Of a DNA stretch of 64,000 nt, positions 9,233-18,315 are shown piece after piece. The notes beneath the pieces are model-generated. The model was not told where the DNA came from and did no database searches. It was given only the letters and a program-made list of their open reading frames with translations. The position numbers and the translations under genes are program-made. This DNA comes from Gordonia zhenghanii (GTDB lineage Bacteria; Actinomycetota; Actinomycetes; Mycobacteriales; Mycobacteriaceae): the NCBI RefSeq assembly GCF_021738965.1, contig NZ_JAKKOQ010000001.1, forward strand, positions 682,001-746,000, read 5' to 3'. The number at the start of each line of letters is the position of its first letter. Position 1 is the first letter of the stretch.

Positions 9233-10033
9233 GTGAACAACGACGAGAACCCCGTCGACGAGCCGTCCGCCAGCCGCGACAACTCGCGTCTGTACCCACG
9301 CGTCACGAGCTTCCGCTTCCGCCGCGGTTCGCTGACCACCGGTCAGCGGCGCAACTGGGAGACGCTGTGGCCGACGCTCGGCCGCGATCTGCAGACCGGG
9401 CAGGACGCCGCCGACGACGAGCCTCCGCTCGACCAGACGCAGTGGTTCGGCCGGAAGGCTCCGCTGGTAATCGAAGTCGGCAGCGGCACCGGTATCTCCA
9501 CGGCTGCGATGGCCGAAGCCGAGCCCGACGTCGACGTGGTGGCCGTCGAGGTTTACCAGCCGGGTCTCGCCCAACTCGTCGGCCTCGTCGATCGCGGCGG
9601 CCTCGAGAACGTCCGCATGATCCGCGGCGACGCGACCGTCGTGTTCAGTGAACTCGTGGCGTCGAACAGCCTGACCGGTGTCCGCGTGTTCTTCCCGGAC
9701 CCGTGGCCCAAGACGCGCCACCACAAACGTCGGTTCCTGCAGTCGGGGACGATCGAGTTGATCGCCGACCGACTGGCCCCCGGCGGCGTGCTGCACATCG
9801 CGACCGACCACGCCGATTACGCGCTGTGGATCGCCGAACTGCTCGCCACCCAGCATCCGGACCGAGCTCACGTGGTGCCGTTGACCTTCGATTCGCCCAT
9901 CCTGTTGGAGCGGCCGACGACTAAGTTCGAAGGGCGAGCCCAGGTAGAAGGCCGCGAGGTCAACGAGTTCGTCTACGTTAAGCCGTACCCGCGCGTCCAG
10001 GCGAGCGGTCAAAGCCAGGAGGACCCCTCATGA
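9233..10033 (+). CDS. trmB: tRNA (guanine-N7-)-methyltransferase
   Basis: 266 aa. It methylates N7 of G46 in the variable loop of tRNAs, using SAM. Motifs include the SAM-binding EVGSGTGIST, VVAVEVYQPGLA, RGDATVVF and the TrmB-specific FPDPWPKTRHHKRRF that holds the catalytic Asp and tRNA-binding residues. Start GTG 9233 is chosen because a CACCAT box (9221-9226) ends 6 nt before it, the leaderless pattern. GTG 9215 (six residues longer) is the alternative and matches the annotated start of the mycobacterial orthologue as I recall it. The stop overlaps the next ATG by 4 nt. Confidence 0.93.
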   Translation: MNNDENPVDEPSASRDNSRLYPRVTSFRFRRGSLTTGQRRNWETLWPTLGRDLQTGQDAADDEPPLDQTQWFGRKAPLVIEVGSGTGISTAAMAEAEPDVDVVAVEVYQPGLAQLVGLVDRGGLENVRMIRGDATVVFSELVASNSLTGVRVFFPDPWPKTRHHKRRFLQSGTIELIADRLAPGGVLHIATDHADYALWIAELLATQHPDRAHVVPLTFDSPILLERPTTKFEGRAQVEGREVNEFVYVKPYPRVQASGQSQEDPS

Positions 10034-10686
10034 CCGCCCCCGAGTTCGCCGAATCGATCACCGGAACCAGCCCGACGCGGCGCGTCCTCCTCGTCTGGGA
10101 CGCCCCCAACATGGACATGGGGCTCGGCAGCCTCCTCGGCGGCCGTCCCACCGCCGCGCACCGTCCCCGCTTCGACGCGCTCGGTCGCTGGGTACTCCAA
10201 CGGACCGCCGCGATCGGGGCAGCGACCCACGCCGACGTCGAGCCCGAGGCGACGGTGTTCACGAACATCGCGCCCGGAAGCGCCGATGTCGTTCGACCGT
10301 GGGTCGAGGCCCTGCGAAACGTCGGTTACGCCGTCTTCGCGAAGCCCAAGCTGACCGACGACAGCGACGTCGACGAAGACATGCTCAACCACCTCGAGGT
10401 GCGACGACATTCTCCCGGCCTCGCCGGTGTGATCGTCGCCTCCGCAGACGGGCAAGCGTTCCGGGAGCCGCTGCTGGAGATCGCCGCCGAAGGCGTCCCG
10501 GTCACGGTGATCGGTTTCCGGGAGCACGCGAGTTGGGCACTCGCCGCCGATGAACTGGAGTTTGTCGACCTCGAGGACATCGCCAGCGTGTTCCGGGAGC
10601 CCCTCCCGCGCATCAGTCTCGACTCGCTGCCCGACGACGGCGCATGGCTCACCCCGTTCCGTCCGCTCAGTGCACTCCTCAAGTGA
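10030..10686 (+). CDS. NYN domain protein (PIN-like putative RNase)
   Basis: 218 aa. The NYN/LabA-like fold is recognisable by acidic residues in the expected places: LLVWDAPNMDMG near the N-terminus, a central DDSDVDEDML, and GVIVASADGQAF (the S-x-D-x-D/E-like strand-turn of PIN-fold nucleases). These acidic side chains would bind Mg for RNA cleavage. The gene overlaps trmB by 4 nt and precedes mmpL3, as Rv0207c does in M. tuberculosis. The conserved coupling to a tRNA methyltransferase suggests a role in tRNA or RNA turnover, but that is inference. Confidence 0.85.
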   Translation: MTAPEFAESITGTSPTRRVLLVWDAPNMDMGLGSLLGGRPTAAHRPRFDALGRWVLQRTAAIGAATHADVEPEATVFTNIAPGSADVVRPWVEALRNVGYAVFAKPKLTDDSDVDEDMLNHLEVRRHSPGLAGVIVASADGQAFREPLLEIAAEGVPVTVIGFREHASWALAADELEFVDLEDIASVFREPLPRISLDSLPDDGAWLTPFRPLSALLK

Positions 10687-10802
10687 AGATGAGAGTCACG
10701 TACCGAAACCTGAGCGTTTCGCCCCTGGTAGTAGCCGCATTCTCTCAGGTGTAGCTGAGACAATCGCACTTTCGAGTGTTCGCGAGAAGGAAGGAAGCCG
10801 GC
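10687..10802 (+). promoter_or_regulatory. Leader region of mmpL3 with small hairpins
   Basis: This 116-nt gap between the NYN gene and mmpL3 contains CGAAAC (10704-10709) facing GTTTCG (10716-10721) across a 6-nt loop, and further right a CTCAG/CTGAG pair. A strong ribosome site AAGGAAGGAAG lies directly before GTG 10803. The hairpin could terminate the trmB-NYN transcript or be part of the mmpL3 promoter. No clear -10/-35 pair was recognised. Confidence 0.4.
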
Positions 10803-13800
10803 GTGTTCGGATCCATCGGCTCATTCGTGTACCGAATGCGCTACGCCGTCATCGCTGTGCTGATCGCACTGATGGGCGGCCTCGGTCTGTACGGCATGGA
10901 CCTGTCGAAACACCTGTCGCAGAGCGGTTGGTTCGATCCCCAGTCCGAGTCCGTGACCGGCTCGGTCGTCGCCGACGAGGCCCTCGGTCGCGACCACAAG
11001 TCCGACGTCATCCTGCTGATCACGCCACCCGAGGGCACGTCGATCGACGACGAGGCCTTCGGACAGAAGATGCTCAAGCTGACCGACGACTTGATCGCCG
11101 AGCACCCGGACGTCGTCAGCCGTGAAGTCGACGACGACCACGCAGGCCTGATCAGCCCGTTCGATTCCGCCGACAACGGTGCCAGCCAGATCGCGGCCGA
11201 TCAGAAACGCGACCGGATGTGGACCGACGACCGTCGGCACGGATTCATCTCGATCGGTGTCAACGGCAACGACGACACCACGATCCTCAAGAACTACAAG
11301 TCGATCGAACCGTTCTTCGACGGTCTCGACGAACGCTACGAACTGCCTGGCACACAATTCGAACTCGCCGGCCTGCAGCCGATCGCGAGCGCGATGAGCG
11401 ACGGCATGGACGCGGACATCCACCGCGCCGAGGTCATCGCGCTGCCGGTGGTCGCGATCATGCTGCTGTTCGTGTTCGGCGGCGTCGTCGCCGCGATCCT
11501 CCCGGTCTTCATCGGCGGTCTGACGATCGCCGGTTCGCTCGGCATCACCAAGCTGATCGCGCAGGCCACCGAGCTCAACATCTTCGCTCAGTCCGTCATC
11601 ACCCTGATCGGTCTCGGTATCGCGATCGACTACGGGCTGTTCGTGGTCAGTCGCTTCCGTGAGGAATTGGCCGAGGGGTACACGCCGAAGGCCGCCATCC
11701 GAAGAACCGTGATGACGTCGGGCCAGACCGTCGTCTTCTCGGCGACCATCATCGTCGCCGCGCTGGCCTGTCTGCTGATGTTCCCGCAGGCGTTCCTCAA
11801 ATCCGTGGCGTACGGCGCCATCGCGTCCGTCGGGCTCGCCGCGATCCTGTCGATCACGGTCCTGCCTGCGATTCTGGCGATCCTCGGCCGTCGCGTCGAC
11901 GCGTTGAGTCTGCCGTTCCTGAACCGCACCAAGACCCGGGAAGAGGTCGAGGCCGGGTTCTGGGGCAAGCTCGCGTCCTGGGTGATGAAGCATCCGCTCA
12001 AGACGGCGATCCCGACCGTCCTGCTCCTGCTCGCGTTGATCATCCCGTTCGGCAACATCGCGTTCACCGGGCTCAGCGAGAAGCTTCTGCCGCCGGACAA
12101 CCAGAACCGTATCGCTCAGCAGCACTTCGACGAACTGTTCCCGACGGAGCGCACCGAAGAGCTGAAACTCGTCGTCGTCTACGACCAGAACGGCGACGAC
12201 GTCGCGACCAAACTGCAGTCCATCGCCGACGAGGCGAACACGATCCCCGGCTTCACCAAACCGTTCTCGCCCGACGCCGACGGCGGCGCGCTCGACGGGA
12301 TCTACGGCAACGAGCAGAACGGGCTCGGCGTCACCCAGATGTCGGCAGGCCTGCAGAACCGCGACGACGCCCCCGATGCCATCACATCGTTGCGCGACAT
12401 CGACACCCAGGGCTTGCGCATGTACGTCGCAGGCACTCCAGCCCTCACCCAGGACTCCATCGACGGCTTGATGACCAAGCTGCCGTATATGGCGATCCTG
12501 CTGGTATTGGTGTCCGGACTCCTGATGTTCCTCGCGTTCGGGTCGGTGATCCTGCCGATCAAGGCCGCGTTGATGACGGCTCTCGGCCTCGGTTCCACTC
12601 TCGGCATCTTGACGTGGATCTTCATCGACGGGCACGGCTCGTCGATCGCCAATTTCACGCCCGGCCCGCTGTTCGCGCCGATCCTCGTGCTGATCATCGC
12701 GATCATCTACGGGCTGTCGACCGACTACGAGATATTCCTGCTCTCTCGCATGGTCGAGGCCAGACAGAACGGCGCGTCGACGACGGAGGCCATCCGCGTC
12801 GGCACCGCCAACACGGGCCGAATCATCACCGCTGCCGCGGCGATCCTCGTCGTCGTCACCGGAGCCTTCGGTCTATCGGACATCGTGATGATGAAGTACA
12901 TCGCGTACGGCATGATCGCGGCGCTGATCCTCGACGCCACCGTGATCCGCATGCTACTTGTGCCTGCCGTCATGAAACTGCTCGGCGACGACTGTTGGTG
13001 GTCGCCGCGCTGGATGCAGCGTCTGCAGCAGAAGATCGGACTCGGCGAGACCACCCTCGGCGACGAGCCGGATGAGAAGGAGAACAGCACGTTCGCGACC
13101 CTCGGCGCGTCGTCCGGCGGCGTGGTGGCCGCAGCGGAGGCTCCGACGACGTCGATGAAGCGCATCAGCGAACGGCCGGTCGCCGGGCGTGCCGAGCCCA
13201 CTGGCGCGCGCCGCGCGCTCAGTCGTCGCGACGAAGGCTCTGACGTCGACGCGAGCGACACGCACGGTACCGAGAGCACGCTGGACGAGCTAATCTCCGA
13301 CGACGCGCCTGCCAAGGGCCCGGAGACCGCTGCGAAGCCCGCGGCGAAGGCCGTCCCGAGGACAGCGGCACCCAAACCTGCTGCACCTAAACCTGCTGGG
13401 CCTAAGCCTGCCGCTGGGGCTAATGCCGCCCGACCACGGACTGCCGCACCGGCGCCCGCGCAGGCGTCGACCAAGCGTAAGAGCGACGGCCCGGACACCG
13501 GTTCCTGGCGACTCGGGGCAGGCGGTGTCCGCCAGACCTCCCGTGACCTGCGGCCGCGACCGCAGCAACGAGCGGGAGCACCGGTCGAGACACCCGACTC
13601 ATCGGGTCGGGTCGCCCCCGCACAACAACCCGTGCGTCCGCAGCGTCCGACGTCGCAACCGCTGCCCGCGCAACGTCCCACGCCCGCGCAGCGCGCCACC
13701 GGGTCACCGGCCCCACGCGGACCGCAGCCGAGGCCCACAGCTCCCCAGCCTCGCCCCCGGCAGGCGCCGCCGACGCCCCAGACGCCGGCACCGCCCACGT

Positions 13801-14060
13801 CGGGTCGGCGGCCTGCCCCGGAGTCTCAATCCGGACCGCCCCGATCTGGACCGCCCCGATCTGGGACACCCCAGACCGGGACACCGCAGACTGGGACACC
13901 GCAGACTGGGACACCGCAGCCCGCTTCGGACAACGACGAACAGTCAGCCGAGTCGCGGTCGGCCCGCGAACTGCGGCCGGACCGCGGGAACGAAGGCAAC
14001 CAGATCAGCGTTCAGGAACTCCTGCGTCGCAGTCGGGGTCATCAGTCAGATGAGGATTGA
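10803..14060 (+). CDS. mmpL3: MmpL3-type trehalose monomycolate exporter
   Basis: 1085 aa from GTG 10803 with AAGGAAGG upstream; GTG 10776 is rejected. RND-family protein with 12 predicted transmembrane helices, two porter loops and a long cytoplasmic tail. The proton-relay Asp-Tyr pairs are intact: GIAIDYGLFVVSRFRE near residue 275 and LSTDYEIFLLSR near 638. It flips or exports trehalose monomycolate to the periplasm and is usually essential. The tail, from about residue 745 on, is Pro/Ala/Arg-rich and ends with 15-bp coding repeats (GPPRS then GTPQT). The neighbourhood (trmB, NYN upstream; Rv0204c-like gene downstream) supports MmpL3 rather than another MmpL. Confidence 0.93.
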   Translation: MFGSIGSFVYRMRYAVIAVLIALMGGLGLYGMDLSKHLSQSGWFDPQSESVTGSVVADEALGRDHKSDVILLITPPEGTSIDDEAFGQKMLKLTDDLIAEHPDVVSREVDDDHAGLISPFDSADNGASQIAADQKRDRMWTDDRRHGFISIGVNGNDDTTILKNYKSIEPFFDGLDERYELPGTQFELAGLQPIASAMSDGMDADIHRAEVIALPVVAIMLLFVFGGVVAAILPVFIGGLTIAGSLGITKLIAQATELNIFAQSVITLIGLGIAIDYGLFVVSRFREELAEGYTPKAAIRRTVMTSGQTVVFSATIIVAALACLLMFPQAFLKSVAYGAIASVGLAAILSITVLPAILAILGRRVDALSLPFLNRTKTREEVEAGFWGKLASWVMKHPLKTAIPTVLLLLALIIPFGNIAFTGLSEKLLPPDNQNRIAQQHFDELFPTERTEELKLVVVYDQNGDDVATKLQSIADEANTIPGFTKPFSPDADGGALDGIYGNEQNGLGVTQMSAGLQNRDDAPDAITSLRDIDTQGLRMYVAGTPALTQDSIDGLMTKLPYMAILLVLVSGLLMFLAFGSVILPIKAALMTALGLGSTLGILTWIFIDGHGSSIANFTPGPLFAPILVLIIAIIYGLSTDYEIFLLSRMVEARQNGASTTEAIRVGTANTGRIITAAAAILVVVTGAFGLSDIVMMKYIAYGMIAALILDATVIRMLLVPAVMKLLGDDCWWSPRWMQRLQQKIGLGETTLGDEPDEKENSTFATLGASSGGVVAAAEAPTTSMKRISERPVAGRAEPTGARRALSRRDEGSDVDASDTHGTESTLDELISDDAPAKGPETAAKPAAKAVPRTAAPKPAAPKPAGPKPAAGANAARPRTAAPAPAQASTKRKSDGPDTGSWRLGAGGVRQTSRDLRPRPQQRAGAPVETPDSSGRVAPAQQPVRPQRPTSQPLPAQRPTPAQRATGSPAPRGPQPRPTAPQPRPRQAPPTPQTPAPPTSGRRPAPESQSGPPRSGPPRSGTPQTGTPQTGTPQTGTPQPASDNDEQSAESRSARELRPDRGNEGNQISVQELLRRSRGHQSDED
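13833..13920 (+). repeat. 15-bp tandem repeats within the mmpL3 tail
   Basis: About six 15-bp units in frame: two encoding GPPRS followed by four encoding GTPQT or a close variant. Because the unit length is a multiple of three, copy-number change alters tail length without a frameshift. They lie in the low-complexity cytoplasmic tail, not in the transport domain. Confidence 0.85.
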
Positions 14061-14080
14061 CCGCCCGTAGGGTGTACGTC

Positions 14081-15259
14081 ATGCCCGACGACGCTGACGC
14101 CACGGCCGACGCCCCCGATTCGCCGTCGGGCAAGCGTCGGCCGTGGCGTCTCTGGCTTCGGTGGGGCGCGATCGTCGTCGTCATCGTCGTCCTCGGCGTG
14201 GAGGGCTATTTCGTCTGGCCCAAACTGCGGGACACGTGGGAGCACATCGGCGAGCTCCGCTGGGAGTGGGTGCTCGCCTGTATCGTCGCCGCTGGCCTGT
14301 CGATGGACAGTTACGCGCAGGTGCAACGGGCTCTCATGCGCTCGGCAGGCGTCAAAGTCAGTCAAGCGGAGTCACTCGCGGTCATCCTCGCCTCCAATTC
14401 GGTGTCGCAGACCATGCCCGGCGGCCAGGTTCTCTCCCCCGCGTTCGTCTACCGGGAGAGTCGCAAGTGGGGCGCCACGCCGGTCATCGCGTCCTGGCAG
14501 GTCGTCATGTCGGGTCTGCTCGCGGGTGCAGGCCTGGCCGTGCTCGGTCTGGGTGGCGCGCTGCTCGCCGGAGCCAAGACCAGCCCCTTCTCGGTGATCT
14601 TCAGCATCGCAGGCTTCCTCGTGTTCGCCATCGCCGTCCAATACCTGGCCAGTCACCCGCAGATGCTCGAGAACGCAGGTCTCCGCGTCCTCGGCTGGGT
14701 CAACAACGTCAGGGACAAGGCGGCCGACCACGGGACGGCTCGACTCAAACAGATCATCGAACAGTTGGAAGCCGTCCAGCTGAACCGGCGCGACGGCGCG
14801 ATCGCGTTCGGGTGGAGTTTCTTCAACTGGGTCGCCGACGTCGCCTGCCTCGCGTTCGCGTGCTACGCCGTCGAGGCCCATCCGTCATTCGCCGGCCTCA
14901 TGGTCGCCTACGCTGCGGGAAAGGCGGTCGGCACGGCGATCCCGCTGCTGCCCGGCGGCATCGGCGTCGTCGACATCACCATTCAGTTGGCGCTCACCTC
15001 GGCAGGCATGCCCGCGGGCCTCGCCCTCACCGCGGTCCTCATCTACCGCGTCGTCAGCTACATCCTCGTCGCCGTTGTCGGCTGGGTCGTGATCGCAGTG
15101 CGCTACCGCGGGGCGTTCAAGTCGGACGTCACGCTCGACAAGGAGATGGCCGACGACCGCGCCCGCATCGCCAGGGAGGACGACGGGCCGTCGACGGCGA
15201 CGGCGACGGACGCCACCGATACCGACGGCGACCCGAATGACGGTCGCTCACCCGCGTGA
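14081..15259 (+). CDS. Flippase-like polytopic membrane protein (LPG synthase TM / UPF0104 family)
   Basis: 392 aa. About eight transmembrane helices, beginning after a short charged N-terminus (AIVVVIVVLGVEGYFVWPKL). Family hallmarks include SVSQTMPGGQVLSPAFVYRE after helix 3 and the late LLPGGIGVVDITIQ. The family is related to the transmembrane domain of lysyl-phosphatidylglycerol synthase and to putative glycolipid flippases. The position behind mmpL3 matches Rv0204c, suggesting an envelope-lipid role (inference). ATG 14081 is chosen over TTG 14057: a TAGGGT box ends 7 nt before it, fitting a leaderless start. The C-terminus is hydrophilic and Asp/Thr-rich. Confidence 0.85.
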   Translation: MPDDADATADAPDSPSGKRRPWRLWLRWGAIVVVIVVLGVEGYFVWPKLRDTWEHIGELRWEWVLACIVAAGLSMDSYAQVQRALMRSAGVKVSQAESLAVILASNSVSQTMPGGQVLSPAFVYRESRKWGATPVIASWQVVMSGLLAGAGLAVLGLGGALLAGAKTSPFSVIFSIAGFLVFAIAVQYLASHPQMLENAGLRVLGWVNNVRDKAADHGTARLKQIIEQLEAVQLNRRDGAIAFGWSFFNWVADVACLAFACYAVEAHPSFAGLMVAYAAGKAVGTAIPLLPGGIGVVDITIQLALTSAGMPAGLALTAVLIYRVVSYILVAVVGWVVIAVRYRGAFKSDVTLDKEMADDRARIAREDDGPSTATATDATDTDGDPNDGRSPA

Positions 15260-15295
15260 GATCGGCGCGCCCCATGCTCCGACTACCGTGGAGAC

Positions 15296-15721
15296 ATGAC
15301 CTCCCGTGACACGACCGCATCGCACCGGACCCCAGCGCACCGGACTTCCGTCGGAATCGTCGCACTGGCCGCCGTCGCCGACATCGTCGCGATCTGTGTA
15401 TTCGTCGCTATCGGTCGGCGCAACCACGACGAAGCGGGGACGGTCAGTGGATTCCTGACGACTGGATGGCCGTTCCTGGTCGGAGCCTTCTTCGGATGGT
15501 GCGTCACCGTCGTCGCGACGGGCAGGCGGTTCGCTCCGGGACGGCTGCTGCCGGCCGGCGCAGTCGTATGGGTGTCGACTGTCGTCGTCGGGATGGTTCT
15601 CCGAGTGTTCGCCGATCAGGGGACCGCGACGTCGTTCATCGTCGTCGCATCCGTCGCCACCGGGATACTGCTCCTCGGCTGGCGTTCGATCGCGGCTCTC
15701 GTCGCACGGCGCAGGTCGTGA
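15296..15721 (+). CDS. DUF3054 family membrane protein
   Basis: 141 aa with four predicted transmembrane helices. The family pattern is recognisable: VADIVAICVFVAIGRRNHDE in the first helix and loop, TGWPFLVGAFFGW in the second, then RLLPAGAVVWVSTVVVGMVLR. Function of DUF3054 is unknown. A TACCGT box ends 6 nt before ATG 15296, consistent with its own leaderless promoter although it follows the flippase-like gene on the same strand after 36 nt. Confidence 0.85.
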   Translation: MTSRDTTASHRTPAHRTSVGIVALAAVADIVAICVFVAIGRRNHDEAGTVSGFLTTGWPFLVGAFFGWCVTVVATGRRFAPGRLLPAGAVVWVSTVVVGMVLRVFADQGTATSFIVVASVATGILLLGWRSIAALVARRRS

Positions 15722-15727
15722 ACCGCG

Positions 15728-17374
15728 CTAGCTGCTGTTCAACACCTTGAAGTACTTCTGCGCCACTTGGAGGGCCGCAGTGCCCGAGGTCTCGCCTTCG
15801 CAGTAGATCACGATGACCCTGCCGCCCTGCAGGCCGACGAACCAGCCGGGCCCCTGCGGACCGTTGGTTCCGACGAGGGCGCGCAGCCCCGGAGCTCCGG
15901 TCAGGTCGCTCGCGTCACCGGTTTTCGCGATGGCCGCCATCGATCGCAGGATCTCGCGTGCCACCTCCGGTTCGAAATGCTCGAGCTTGCCGTCGGTGAC
16001 CTTCGTCGTCGCGCCCTTGATGATGTACGGGGCCACGGCGTCGGTCGCACCGTCCGACGCCCGCGACAACGCGACGCCGAGCGCCCCCATGTTCAACATG
16101 GTCGACTTGTAGTCGTTCGGTTTGAAGCTGGCGCCCGACACCTTCGGTTTGGTCGTCGCCGTACGCGGAAGGCTCACGCCCGGCGCGGTGAACTTAACTC
16201 CGAGGCCGAACCGGTAGAGCATGTCGTTAGCGGCGCCGGAGTCGCCCTTGGAAGCGCGGTCGACCGCCTCGAACACCGGATCGAGCGTCGACCCGGTGGC
16301 GTAGGCGGCACCTGCCTCCACGTCACTTCGCGTGGCGGCGTCGTTCCTGGCCATGGCGAGAATGCCGCCCGTTGACGCGTCGAACGTCATCACCGTCGCA
16401 GGCTGCGCCACTTCGACGACGGTGTTGCGGAGCACCAACTGTTGATTCTGATCGACGGTGGTCGGGATGTCCTCGGCCGGCGGCCCCTGTTTGCCTGCCA
16501 ATCGCTTCGGCCGGGTTCCCGGCGTCACGAGTTGAACCTGCCAGCCTGCGGTCGCGTCGCGCACCGCGGTCCAATAGTTGGTCAGACCTCTCTCTAGCGG
16601 GCTCGACAGTCGGCGGTCGTCCATCACCAGTTTGCCGACGGGGCTGATTGTTACGCCGGTGATCTTCTCCGGCTCGGACGCAAGCATCTTCATATCCGAC
16701 TCGCGCACCGTCACGGCGACGACGGAACGGCCGTCGGCCTCGTCGACCTTCTTGCCAATCACCGATGCCGTGACGAGCGGCGCGATCGGCTCGATGGCGT
16801 CGGCCAGCGCGGAGATCGCCGCGCCGGACTTACGGCCTGCGGCTTTCGGATCGAAGGTGATCTCGTTGACGGGCACCATCTTCATGAACGTCTTGCCGGT
16901 GCGGCTGTCGACGGTGGGCGCAGGCGTCGCGTCGGTGCGGACCTTCTGCAGCCGTGATCCTGCCGGCATGTTCTGGTAGACGAGTCCGGGCTCCCACTGG
17001 ACCTTCCACCCGCTCGACAACTCGCGTGCCGTGCCGGACGTGCTGGTCTCGAACGATCCCTGGCCCGGCCATTCCCACGTGGTCGTCATGGTGAACGACG
17101 CCGTGCCGTCGCTGTACTCGACCGGCTTGTTGACGGTGGTCTCGATCGTCTTGGCGCCCATTCCCGCGAACGTCGCACTGAGTGTCTCGGCAGCGGGAGC
17201 AGGCGCAGTCGTCAGCCCGGACGCCGCGTCGACGTCCTGGGCCTCGATCGCGCCCGCGAAGCTGCCGACGATTCCGGCCACGTCGGTGTCGTCCCCCGAC
17301 CCACACCCCGTGACCATCGTCAGTGTCACGGCAGCGACTATCGCCGCCGCAGCACTGTTTCCCCTCCACACCAT
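15728..17374 (-). CDS. Penicillin-binding-protein-like lipoprotein, catalytically inactive
   Basis: 548 aa from ATG 17374; GTG 17398 would add eight residues (MKRVKIGV). A lipobox (MVTGC) closes the signal peptide. Domains: NTF2-like MecA N-terminal domain (about 25-150), dimerisation/linker, then a transpeptidase-like domain. It aligns along its length with the intact PBP at 52981-54732 but has lost all three active-site motifs: STFK is GSTLD, the SxN segment is missing, and KTGT is replaced by VGTNGPQG. It therefore cannot acylate with beta-lactams or cross-link. A sensor, scaffold or decoy role is possible. The 3' end is convergent with the DUF3054 gene, 6 nt apart. Confidence 0.85.
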   Translation of the reverse strand: MVWRGNSAAAAIVAAVTLTMVTGCGSGDDTDVAGIVGSFAGAIEAQDVDAASGLTTAPAPAAETLSATFAGMGAKTIETTVNKPVEYSDGTASFTMTTTWEWPGQGSFETSTSGTARELSSGWKVQWEPGLVYQNMPAGSRLQKVRTDATPAPTVDSRTGKTFMKMVPVNEITFDPKAAGRKSGAAISALADAIEPIAPLVTASVIGKKVDEADGRSVVAVTVRESDMKMLASEPEKITGVTISPVGKLVMDDRRLSSPLERGLTNYWTAVRDATAGWQVQLVTPGTRPKRLAGKQGPPAEDIPTTVDQNQQLVLRNTVVEVAQPATVMTFDASTGGILAMARNDAATRSDVEAGAAYATGSTLDPVFEAVDRASKGDSGAANDMLYRFGLGVKFTAPGVSLPRTATTKPKVSGASFKPNDYKSTMLNMGALGVALSRASDGATDAVAPYIIKGATTKVTDGKLEHFEPEVAREILRSMAAIAKTGDASDLTGAPGLRALVGTNGPQGPGWFVGLQGGRVIVIYCEGETSGTAALQVAQKYFKVLNSS

Positions 17375-17492
17375 GACACCAATTTTCACTCTTTTCACAT
17401 GCGTTTCACCGCACTGGACCTCACATTACCGAATCGTTCTGGTCACGATCGCGCATCGCCGCCGTCTGCACGGCCGAACGAGGCCCTGTCCG

Positions 17493-17504
17493 CATAATAG
17501 AGGT
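17493..17504 (+). promoter_or_regulatory. -10 box of the pirin gene, leaderless
   Basis: CATAAT at 17493-17498 ends exactly 6 nt before ATG 17505, and no ribosome-binding site lies between. This is the clearest of several cases in the window where the transcription start probably coincides with the first base of the start codon. Confidence 0.6.
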
Positions 17505-18227
17505 ATGTCTTCGATGATTCTGCGCGCCACCGATCGTGTCGCCACCGAGACACCATGGTTGACCTCGTCGCACAGCTTCTCCTTCGGTGACCACTACGAC
17601 CCGACTAACACCCACCACGGCGTCCTGATGGTGCACAACGAGGACACCATCGCCACCGGGCAGGGCTTCGACACCCACCCGCACGCCGAGACCGAGATCC
17701 TCACCTGGGTCCTGTCCGGATCGCTCGTCCACCAGGACTCCGAAGGAAACTCCGGCCTCATTCACCCCGGACTCGCCCAGCGCATGAGCGCGGGGACCGG
17801 CGTCCTGCACTCCGAACGCAACGACCACGCCACCTCGACCGACCCGGTCCACCTGATCCAGATGTGGGTGTGGCCCGACGAGAACGGACTCGACCCCAGC
17901 TATGAGCAACGGGACGTCACCGCCGACCTGACACCCGGCTCCCTCGTGCCGATCGCGTCGGGCGATCGCGCCCACGACTCCGCGATCCGCATCGCCAATT
18001 CGGGTGCCACTCTGTACGCGGTCCGACTCAACGCCGGAGGCGCGGCCACGGTCCCCACCGGCCGCTTCACTCATCTGTTCGTCACCGCCGGAGCCGTCAC
18101 CGTCGACGGCGATCGTCTCGACACTGCAGACGCCCTGCGCGCCACCGATTTCGGCGGTTCGACGATCACCGCGACCACCGACTCCGAAGTCCTGATCTGG
18201 TCGATGTCCAAGCGCCTCGGCGAATAG
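17505..18227 (+). CDS. Pirin family protein (cupin)
   Basis: 240 aa from ATG 17505; an open extension back to 17031 has no coding support and overlaps the divergent gene. The pirin metal site is visible: HPHAETEI (two His) and GVLHSERN (His, Glu), within GFDTHPHAETEILTWVLSG and QRMSAGTGVLHSE. The N-terminal segment HSFSFGDHYDP is typical. Bacterial pirins are cytosolic iron-binding bicupins; some have quercetinase activity or modulate metabolic enzymes. The substrate is not predictable here. Confidence 0.92.
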   Translation: MSSMILRATDRVATETPWLTSSHSFSFGDHYDPTNTHHGVLMVHNEDTIATGQGFDTHPHAETEILTWVLSGSLVHQDSEGNSGLIHPGLAQRMSAGTGVLHSERNDHATSTDPVHLIQMWVWPDENGLDPSYEQRDVTADLTPGSLVPIASGDRAHDSAIRIANSGATLYAVRLNAGGAATVPTGRFTHLFVTAGAVTVDGDRLDTADALRATDFGGSTITATTDSEVLIWSMSKRLGE

Positions 18228-18237
18228 CGCCTCTTCG

Positions 18238-18289
18238 CTGGTCGAGCGGAGTCGAGACCCTCGCTGACCGAAGGGTCGAGACCCTTCCA
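18238..18289. repeat. Copy C of the dispersed palindromic element
   Basis: CTGGTCGAGCGGAGTCGAGACC is followed by GAAGGGT-CGAG-ACCCTTC, a 7-bp hairpin with a 4-nt loop (18270-18287). Only the left arm of the consensus is present; the right arm is replaced by this secondary GGGTCGAGACCC hairpin. It lies between co-directional pirin and M13 peptidase genes, so it can act as the pirin terminator. Confidence 0.65.
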
Positions 18290-18315
18290 CACCGAGACCG
18301 TGCACTATGGAGTGT

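Noticed and set aside
8438..10012. 524-codon minus-strand frame running antisense to trmB
   Set aside because: Only the part from ATG 9112 has protein-like composition; the upstream half is a shadow of trmB.
17031..17504. N-terminal extension of the pirin gene
   Set aside because: It overlaps the signal-peptide end of the divergent lipoprotein gene and lacks pirin homology; the -10 box points to ATG 17505.
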